A stretch of DNA of 11,309 bases, from assembly GCA_013696425.1 (NCBI GenBank), contig JACCYP010000215.1, forward strand, positions 1 through 11,309, in the 5' to 3' direction. The DNA is from Thermoleophilaceae bacterium (lineage in GTDB: Bacteria > Actinomycetota > Thermoleophilia > Solirubrobacterales > Thermoleophilaceae). Of the stretch, positions 7,202 to 11,309 are shown one piece after another (the first letter of the stretch is position 1; each line of letters starts with the position of its first letter). The notes beneath the pieces were generated by a model, which was given only the letters and a program-made list of their open reading frames with translations, made no database searches and had not been told where the DNA came from. Made by a program: the position numbers and the translations under genes.

Positions 7202-8209
7202 TTGCTGCACCTCCGGATAGTCGCTCCCCCGGAGAGCGCGAAGAAGGCGCTTGACCTGCTCGACGTATCCGGATCGGCCTGCAACGTGATCCTGCTCGAG
7301 GGAGCCGCGCTCAAGCCCGAGGGCGACGTGATCCTCGCGGACGTGGCGCGCGAGGACGCCAGCCTGCTCCTGTCGGACCTGAAGGAGCTCGAGATCCCGC
7401 GGGACGGGTCGATCGCGATCGAGGAGATCGACCTCGAGCTCTCCGACGCGGCCGACCGGGCCGACCGCCACGCGCCTGGGCTCCCCTCGGACGCGGTGGT
7501 GTGGGAGGAGGTCGAGGCGCGCACCTCCGAGCAGACGGAGCTGTCGATCTCCTTCGTGCTGTTCATGGTGCTCGCGATGCAGATCGCGATGGTCGGGATC
7601 ATGCTCGACTCGACGATCCTGATCATTGGGGCGATGATCGTCGGGCCGGAGTTCGGTCCGATCGCGGGCTTCTGCGTCGCGGTGGTGAACAAACGGTCCG
7701 GGCTCGCCCGGCGCTCGGGAAAGGCGCTGCTCGTGGGTTTCCCGGTCGGCATCCTCGCGACGATTCTCGCGGCGCTCGTGCTCAAGTGGTCGGGGGCCGT
7801 GCCCGACTCCTTCGAGGAGGAGGGACGGCAGTTCACCGACTTCATCGCGAACCCCGACATCTTCTCGGTGATCGTCGCGGTGACCGCGGGGGCCGCGGGG
7901 ATGCTGTCGCTGACGACCGCTAAGTCGGGGGCGCTCATCGGGGTGCTGGTGTCTGTGACCACCATCCCCGCGGCAGCCAACATCGGAGTGGCGACCGCCT
8001 ACGAGAACTGGGACGACGTCGGCGGGGCGACCGCCCAGCTCGCCGTGAACCTGACCTCGATCTTCGCCGCCGGCGTTTTCACTTTGTTCATACAGAGGCG
8101 CTTCTATGAGTACAGGCGCAAGCAGCACCTCTCTGATCCCGAGCGGGAGGCGGCCGGCCTGCCCGACGAAGGTGCAACACCAAACCAGAAAGCGACGGTG
8201 AGCCGATGA
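7202..8209 (+). CDS. DUF389 membrane protein
   Basis: The 335-aa product belongs to the DUF389 family (TIGR00341-like) of uncharacterised membrane proteins. Residues 1-110 are soluble, beginning LLHLRIVAPPE, the usual N-terminal strand. About six hydrophobic segments follow, near 115-135, 137-162 (containing the family signature IIGAMIVGPEFGPIAG), 173-194, 220-240, 242-265 and 278-299. A charged tail (RRFYEYRRKQ) closes the protein. The only suitable start is TTG at 7202: it lies 4 nt after the aldehyde dehydrogenase stop and places the first strand at residue 2. There is no in-frame ATG or GTG nearby that is not inside the upstream gene. The 3' end overlaps msrB by ATGA. Biochemical function is unknown; the context suggests co-translation with redox enzymes. 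Confidence 0.87.
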   Translation: MLHLRIVAPPESAKKALDLLDVSGSACNVILLEGAALKPEGDVILADVAREDASLLLSDLKELEIPRDGSIAIEEIDLELSDAADRADRHAPGLPSDAVVWEEVEARTSEQTELSISFVLFMVLAMQIAMVGIMLDSTILIIGAMIVGPEFGPIAGFCVAVVNKRSGLARRSGKALLVGFPVGILATILAALVLKWSGAVPDSFEEEGRQFTDFIANPDIFSVIVAVTAGAAGMLSLTTAKSGALIGVLVSVTTIPAAANIGVATAYENWDDVGGATAQLAVNLTSIFAAGVFTLFIQRRFYEYRRKQHLSDPEREAAGLPDEGATPNQKATVSR

Positions 8210-8604
8210 CCGAGAAAGTCGAGAAGACAGAGGAGCAGTGGCAGGAGGAGCTGACGCCCGAGCAGTACGAGGTGCTGAGGCGCAAGGGCACCGAGCGGCC
8301 CTTCAGCGGTGAGCTCAACTTCAACAAGGAGAGCGGGATGTACCGCTGCGCCGCGTGCGGCTCGGACCTCTTCTCCTCGGACGCGAAGTTCGACTCCGGT
8401 ACGGGCTGGCCGAGCTTCACCGAACCGGCCGAGACGCCCAACATCCTGCTCGAGCCCGACAACAAGTTCGGCATGAAGCGCACCGAGGTCGTGTGCGCCA
8501 CCTGTGGCGGCCACCTGGGCCACGTGTTCGACGACGGCCCCGGCCCGACGGGTCAGCGCTACTGCATCAACTCGGCGTCACTGGAGTTCGACAAGGAGAC
8601 GTAG
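8206..8604 (+). CDS. msrB: Peptide-methionine (R)-S-oxide reductase MsrB
   Basis: The 132-aa product repairs oxidised proteins by reducing methionine-R-sulfoxide, in the cytoplasm as no signal is present. Zinc ligands are C48 and C51 (CAAC) and C97 and C100 (CATC). The catalytic cysteine is C120 in RYCINSASL. GHLGHVFDDGP is the family signature. The usual resolving-cysteine position in SGxGWPSF is T66, so regeneration must use another cysteine or a direct reductant, as in other MsrBs of this type. ATG 8206 overlaps the DUF389 stop (ATGA), implying translational coupling; it is the last gene of the four-gene run. Its last 27 bp overlap, antisense, the end of the M28 peptidase gene. Confidence 0.95.
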   Translation: MTEKVEKTEEQWQEELTPEQYEVLRRKGTERPFSGELNFNKESGMYRCAACGSDLFSSDAKFDSGTGWPSFTEPAETPNILLEPDNKFGMKRTEVVCATCGGHLGHVFDDGPGPTGQRYCINSASLEFDKET

Positions 8605-9390
8605 CGTCCGGCCGAGCGGGAGCGCGCGCAGTCGGCTCCCGCGGTCACAGGGCATGTGACGGCAGGGATCGGCGCGGCCGCCGAGCTTCATGCCCGGCAG
8701 CGCGGCGAGCTCGAACTCGCGGTGGTCGGAGTTGCCCTGGCCCTCGTCCCGGACCCAGCGAACGGGGACGCGCTTTCGGCGGGCGGCTCGCAGCAGCTCG
8801 CCCTCGACCTTCGGGCGGATCGCGCGGACGGGGGAGCGCAGGTGGAAGGAGCCGTCGCGGCCGACTTCGTCGAGGGAGAGGGCCCAGCGGAGGTCGCGGT
8901 TTCTCGCGCGCCTGGCCAGGGCGAGCGCCCCGAGGTGGTCGGGCGAGCCCGTGTAGACACGCTCTTCGGCCCCCGTGGCGACGAGCCAGGTCTCACAGCC
9001 CCTGCCCTCGAGCAGCGGTGCCAGCGCGACCAGCGCACCGACCCCGGACGCGTTGTCGTTGGCTCCGGGCTCGTCGCCGCCCGCCGAGTCGGCGTGCGCC
9101 ATGAAGATCTTCAGACACCCCTGGCTGCCCTTCTTGACTCCGATCACGTTGCGCGACCGGCCCGGGCGAGTGCCGAACGACTGGGTTGAGACGCTGAGGC
9201 CCGCTGCCTCGAAGCGCTTGGCCACGCGCTCCTGGGCATTGCGCTCCCCGGCGCCGCCCGCGGGGCGCGGCGTACGCGCGATCGAGCGAGCGAACCGCAG
9301 TGCCTCGTCGGCGGGTGCGGCCTGCTGGCCGGTGGGCGCTGCTGGCAGCGGGAACGCCGCCAGCAGGGCCGCTAGCCCAGCGAGGACCAG
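8578..9390 (-). CDS. M28-family zinc peptidase, probably secreted (start uncertain)
   Basis: The product resembles M28 aminopeptidases with two co-catalytic zincs. Numbered from a CTG start at 9390, likely residues are H99 (MAHADS), D112 (GANDNASG), E142/E143 (TGAEE), D174 (SLDEVG) and H245 (DPCRHMPCDR, where C243 and C248 could pair). The first conventional start in frame is GTG 9225, but the frame remains open and family-like upstream: DEALRFARSIARTPRPAGG is the typical M28 entry helix, preceded by a hydrophobic VLAGLAALLAAFPLPAAP stretch that looks like a signal peptide. No ATG, GTG or TTG precedes that stretch; CTG 9390 has an AAGGTGG Shine-Dalgarno-like sequence just upstream. If correct, the gene overlaps the dehydrogenase end by 19 nt. 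The GTG 9225 form (215 aa) would lack the helix and export signal. Confidence 0.78.
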   Translation of the reverse strand: MVLAGLAALLAAFPLPAAPTGQQAAPADEALRFARSIARTPRPAGGAGERNAQERVAKRFEAAGLSVSTQSFGTRPGRSRNVIGVKKGSQGCLKIFMAHADSAGGDEPGANDNASGVGALVALAPLLEGRGCETWLVATGAEERVYTGSPDHLGALALARRARNRDLRWALSLDEVGRDGSFHLRSPVRAIRPKVEGELLRAARRKRVPVRWVRDEGQGNSDHREFELAALPGMKLGGRADPCRHMPCDRGSRLRALPLGRTLRLLVELQ

Positions 9391-10463
9391 ATGTCCACCT
9401 TCGTGCGCACGCGCGAGATCACCTCGTCGGTGAACTCGCTCATCGAGGAGTGCCCGCCGAGATCGGGCGTGCGCGTGCCGGAGGCCACGGCTTCGAGTAC
9501 GCCCTCGTAGATCGCCCGCGAGGCGGTCTCGGCCTCGCGTTCGGCGGTGGCCTCGGCCACGTAGTGCAGTACCGCGGCGGTCGAGAGGATCATCGCCATC
9601 GGGTTCGCGATGTCCTTGCCCTCGAGGGCTGGGGCGGTGCCGTGGGGGGCCTCGGCCATGGCGACGCGCGGCGAGAGGTCGTCGTCGAAGGCCAGCAGCA
9701 CCGACTCGGCGCCGGCGATCGACCCGAAGAGCGGGAGCACGAAGTCGGAGAGGCAGTCGCCGTCGCGGTTGAGCGCCGGGATCACGAGCGGGTGCTCGGG
9801 AGCGCCCGAGATCAGGCCGGCATAGGTGGCGTCGATCAGCACGGGCTCATACGGCACCTCGTGGTGGCGCTCGGCGGCGGCGTCGAGCTCTTCCTTCAGC
9901 ATGCCCTCGTAGACGGGCGAGACGGTCCACTTCGGCCCGCCGTACACGCGTCCCTTGATGCGCTTCGCGGTGCGGAAGGAGTACTCGGCGACGGCTGAGC
10001 AGACAGAGCGGCTGATGCGCTCGGTGCGGAAGGCGATCTCGTCGCCGTCCTCCTCGACCCGCCACTGCTCCGCGCCGTAGGCGTCCCCGACCGCCATCCG
10101 GCAGACGGCGATCGGGTAGTGCACGCCCGCCACCGGCGTGACGCCCGGGATACGGCGCCCGGTGCGCACGATCACCTTGCCGTCGATCTCCTCGCGCAGG
10201 ATCCGGTTCGGGCTGCCGACGTCGTCCTTGCCCTCGGGGGTCACGGTGGCGGCCTTGATGCCGAAGCGGGCCTCGCGCATCGCCCGGGCGGCGTCGGTCA
10301 CGACGGCGTTGCCGGTGGCGCGGCGGTTCTCGAGGGAAAGGTCGAAGCGCTCGAGCTCGAGCGGGACCCCTGTCACCTCGGGTTCGATTACCCGCAGCGC
10401 CTGGTCGAGCAGCTCCTGGCCGGTCTGGTCGCCCTCGAGGACGATGATGCGCGCCGGGTCCAT
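9372..10463 (-). CDS. Isocitrate/isopropylmalate dehydrogenase family protein, isocitrate-type substrate site
   Basis: The 363-aa product belongs to the beta-decarboxylating dehydrogenases. By comparison with E. coli isocitrate dehydrogenase from memory, the substrate residues match: S84, N86 and R90 (SxNxxxR, as S113/N115/R119), R100 (R129), R122 (R153), Y129 (Y160) and K178 (K230). The metal aspartates D211, D236 and D240 are present. In the coenzyme loop HGTAPALEGKDIANP, the NADP-specific Lys-Tyr pair is Ala279-Leu280 and the V351 position is Ala286, which suggests NAD. The position after K178 is WT rather than GN. It starts at ATG 10463 with TATCTT 6 nt upstream. It probably forms an operon with the M28 gene. 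Isocitrate dehydrogenase is the best guess; another 2-hydroxyacid substrate is possible. Confidence 0.82.
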   Translation of the reverse strand: MDPARIIVLEGDQTGQELLDQALRVIEPEVTGVPLELERFDLSLENRRATGNAVVTDAARAMREARFGIKAATVTPEGKDDVGSPNRILREEIDGKVIVRTGRRIPGVTPVAGVHYPIAVCRMAVGDAYGAEQWRVEEDGDEIAFRTERISRSVCSAVAEYSFRTAKRIKGRVYGGPKWTVSPVYEGMLKEELDAAAERHHEVPYEPVLIDATYAGLISGAPEHPLVIPALNRDGDCLSDFVLPLFGSIAGAESVLLAFDDDLSPRVAMAEAPHGTAPALEGKDIANPMAMILSTAAVLHYVAEATAEREAETASRAIYEGVLEAVASGTRTPDLGGHSSMSEFTDEVISRVRTKVDIWSSLG

Positions 10464-10469
10464 TCAGCC

Positions 10470-10475
10470 AAGATA
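10470..10475 (-). promoter_or_regulatory. Candidate -10 element for the isocitrate-dehydrogenase-like gene
   Basis: On the minus strand TATCTT (TANNNT) is followed by 6 nt and then the ATG at 10463. That is the spacing expected if transcription starts at the A of the ATG, giving a leaderless mRNA. The whole intergenic space to the divergent gene is 17 bp. No -35 hexamer is recognisable. Confidence 0.38.
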
Positions 10476-10480
10476 GCCAC

Positions 10481-10813
10481 GTGGCCGAGGAGACCTGCAC
10501 ATGGTGCGGCGCGGACGTCGAGCCGCTCGACGGCTGGCGCGCGGCGGGGCCCGCGGGGGAGCGCCGGGCGGCGTTCTGCCGGCTGGAGCACGTGGTGCCG
10601 TGGACGATCCAGGGAGCGCACTGGGAGGCGGGGACGATCGAGGAGCCGAGCGGCCTGACCGACTCGCTGACGGAGTGCGCCCACTGTGGGATGCCTTTGT
10701 CCGACAGTCGCGTCCTGTTGATCCGCCACCGCGGGGAGCACCGCATCCCCGACGGCTTCTGCAGCGCCGACCACATGGGGGAGTGGGCGAAGAAGGGCGG
10801 GCGCTGGGGCTGA
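10481..10813 (+). CDS. Small protein with two tandem C2CH zinc-binding modules (function unknown)
   Basis: The 110-aa cytoplasmic protein contains two copies of one pattern. Module 1 is C6-x2-C9-x23-C33-x3-H37-x3-W41-x6-W48. Module 2 is C66-x2-C69-x24-C94-x3-H98-x3-W102-x6-W109. Each begins with a CxxCG knuckle and ends with an FCxxxH segment and paired tryptophans, so each probably binds one zinc through three Cys and one His, as in treble-clef or TRASH-like folds. The period is about 60 residues. Outside the motif the two halves differ greatly, indicating an old duplication. The start is GTG 10481, 17 bp from the divergent dehydrogenase start. I do not recognise a named family and do not assign a function; nucleic-acid or protein binding would be typical for such folds. 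Confidence 0.82.
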   Translation: MAEETCTWCGADVEPLDGWRAAGPAGERRAAFCRLEHVVPWTIQGAHWEAGTIEEPSGLTDSLTECAHCGMPLSDSRVLLIRHRGEHRIPDGFCSADHMGEWAKKGGRWG

Positions 10814-10820
10814 ACTGCAT

Positions 10821-10841
10821 GCTTCGCGGCTTCGCCGCTCG
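10821..10841 (+). terminator. Hairpin after the zinc-module gene (copy A of an inverted pair)
   Basis: GCGGC-TTC-GCCGC (10826-10838) forms a 5-bp GC stem with a 3-nt loop, starting 13 nt after the stop of the zinc-module gene. GCTTC precedes it and TCG follows it. The downstream TCGTCTTACCT is only moderately T-rich, so intrinsic termination is plausible, not certain. The 21-bp unit recurs on the opposite strand at 11023-11043. Confidence 0.45.
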
Positions 10842-10878
10842 TCTTACCTGCAGCAATAAGGGGGTGGTCTGAGCCGAG

Positions 10879-10903
10879 CACGTCGTCCGCGAGCGGCTAC
10901 GTG
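10879..10903. repeat. Hairpin with CACGT/ACGTG outer arms
   Basis: CACGT (10879-10883) pairs with ACGTG (10899-10903). Inside, CCG (10887-10889) pairs with CGG (10894-10896) around a CGAG loop, with small internal loops between the two stems. It could be an RNA structure or a dyad protein site. Nothing identifies a ligand. Confidence 0.4.
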
Positions 10904-10920
10904 GCACCCGTGGATCGAGA

Positions 10921-10955
10921 GTCGAATAAGGCCCCTATACGGTGCCCTTTTCGAC
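10921..10955. repeat. Long imperfect hairpin with GTCGAA/TTCGAC arms
   Basis: GTCGAA (10921-10926) pairs with TTCGAC (10950-10955). After a one-base bulge, AAGG (10928-10931) pairs with CCTT (10946-10949), giving about 10 bp around a loop containing CCTATAC. It could be a bidirectional terminator between the two convergent genes, although neither side has a long T-run outside the stem. Confidence 0.42.
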
Positions 10956-11022
10956 CTTCGACGTCCTTGGGCGCCTCGCGGAGACCTGGAACCATCCGGG
11001 CCGCCCTCCATTGCCATCCGTC

Positions 11023-11043
11023 CGAGCGCCGAAGGCGCGAAGC
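11023..11043 (-). terminator. Hairpin after the HD-type gene (copy B of the inverted pair)
   Basis: Read on the minus strand, GCGCC-TTC-GGCGC (11038 to 11026) forms a 5-bp stem with the same TTC loop, 6 nt after the gene's stop. The full unit matches copy A at 19 of 21 positions. The two differences fall on paired stem positions (G-C in copy A, C-G in copy B), so the stem is preserved. No T-tract follows. Confidence 0.45.
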
Positions 11044-11044
11044 T

Positions 11045-11309
11045 CTAGGAGCCCGAGCCCTCCAGCCCCAGCTCCTCGGCGCGGGCTTCCATCGCCGCGA
11101 TCACGAAGGCCAGGTGCTCGTCGAAGTCGACGCCGAGCTCGTCGGCAGCGGTACGCATCTCCTCGCGGTTCACGGCCGCGGCGAAGCTTGGTGCTTTCAG
11201 CTTCTTCTTTACCGACTTCGGCGTCATCCCGTGCATGCCCTGGGGCCGCACGAGCGCCACGGCGGCGATGAAGCCGGACAGCTCGTCGACAGCGAAGAGG
11301 GTCTTCGAC
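11045..11309 (-). CDS. HD-domain-type hydrolase, C-terminal part (runs off the window)
   Basis: Eighty-eight C-terminal codons are present. The frame remains open to the window edge, reading SKTLFAVDELSGFIAAVALV, then KSVKKKLKAPSFAAAVNREE and ELGVDFDEHLAFVIAAMEAR. This ending is characteristic of a group of predicted HD-domain phosphohydrolases in which the aspartate of the AVDEL(S/T)GF segment completes the metal site. The defining HD residues would lie upstream, outside the window, so activity cannot be judged. A GTG at 11260 falls inside the conserved segment and is not the real start. The TAG stop at 11045-11047 is followed after 6 nt by a small hairpin. The gene is convergent with the zinc-module gene. 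Confidence 0.65.
   Translation of the reverse strand, partial: SKTLFAVDELSGFIAAVALVRPQGMHGMTPKSVKKKLKAPSFAAAVNREEMRTAADELGVDFDEHLAFVIAAMEARAEELGLEGSGS

Larger units (their letters stand above)
10814..11044. other. Convergent intergenic region, 231 bp, no gene seen
   Basis: This lies between the ends of the zinc-module gene and the HD-type gene. I see no credible coding frame and no tRNA T-loop signature. It holds four dyad elements: hairpins at 10826-10838, 10879-10903, 10921-10955 and 11026-11038. The outer two are copies of one 21-bp unit in opposite orientation, each just past its gene's stop. Confidence 0.6.

Noticed and set aside
4599..7983. Long minus-strand open frames opposite the ADH, ALDH and DUF389 genes
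   Set aside because: They are Arg/His/Val-rich mirror frames typical of GC-rich genes, contain no domain motif, and oppose well-supported enzymes.
8578..8650. Possible frameshift at the C-terminus of the M28 peptidase
   Set aside because: The +1 frame gives no better family match, and DPCRHMPCDR followed by a short RTLRLLVEL helix is an acceptable M28 ending.
10850..11040. A tRNA or other known RNA gene in the convergent spacer
   Set aside because: No GTTCGANTC-type T-loop, acceptor-stem pairing or other recognisable RNA signature was found.

Overview
The window is very GC-rich and gene-dense, with little intergenic space. Gene content (a DUF389 membrane protein, a WS/DGAT-family acyltransferase, an HD-domain protein, a compact isocitrate-dehydrogenase-like enzyme), GTG/TTG starts and tight packing suggest a high-GC actinobacterium, most likely of the class Thermoleophilia (Solirubrobacterales-like). 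This is inferred from style and family flavour; no marker gene is present.

Layout, left to right. (1) A secreted GH-A-clan glycoside hydrolase-like protein on the minus strand (48-1496). (2) A 48-codon stub of an extended SDR/NAD-dependent epimerase on the plus strand (1564-1710), whose stop interlocks with that of the next gene. (3) A divergent pair: a classical SDR oxidoreductase (minus, 1707-2573) and a GNAT acetyltransferase (plus, 2607-3248). (4) A second stub, resembling the first ~30 residues of a cyclic-nucleotide-binding (Crp-like) domain (plus, from 3235), which runs into the 3' end of a WS/DGAT gene (minus, 3316-4635). (5) Divergent from WS/DGAT across only 20 bp, a four-gene plus-strand operon: zinc alcohol dehydrogenase (4656-5690), aldehyde dehydrogenase (5707-7197), DUF389 membrane protein (TTG start, 7202-8209) and MsrB (8206-8604). 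(6) A minus-strand pair: isocitrate/isopropylmalate-type dehydrogenase (9372-10463), then an M28 peptidase (8578 to about 9390) whose true 5' end seems to overlap the dehydrogenase and to lack ATG/GTG/TTG. (7) Divergent from the dehydrogenase, a 110-aa protein made of two copies of a C2CH zinc-binding module (10481-10813). (8) A 231-bp convergent intergenic region with several hairpins. (9) The C-terminal part of an HD-domain-type protein (minus, 11045 to the edge).

How the genes may work together. The dehydrogenase pair could oxidise alcohol to aldehyde to acid, with DUF389 and MsrB translated in line. The divergent WS/DGAT makes a link to fatty alcohol or wax ester metabolism possible but unproven, particularly because its HHxxxDG motif reads HSALVDG. 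No rRNA, tRNA, CRISPR array, insertion sequence or phage gene was recognised. The most notable observations are the two gene stubs at convergent junctions, the altered acyltransferase active site, the duplicated zinc-module protein, and the inverted pair of near-identical hairpins with a compensatory base-pair change between convergent genes.
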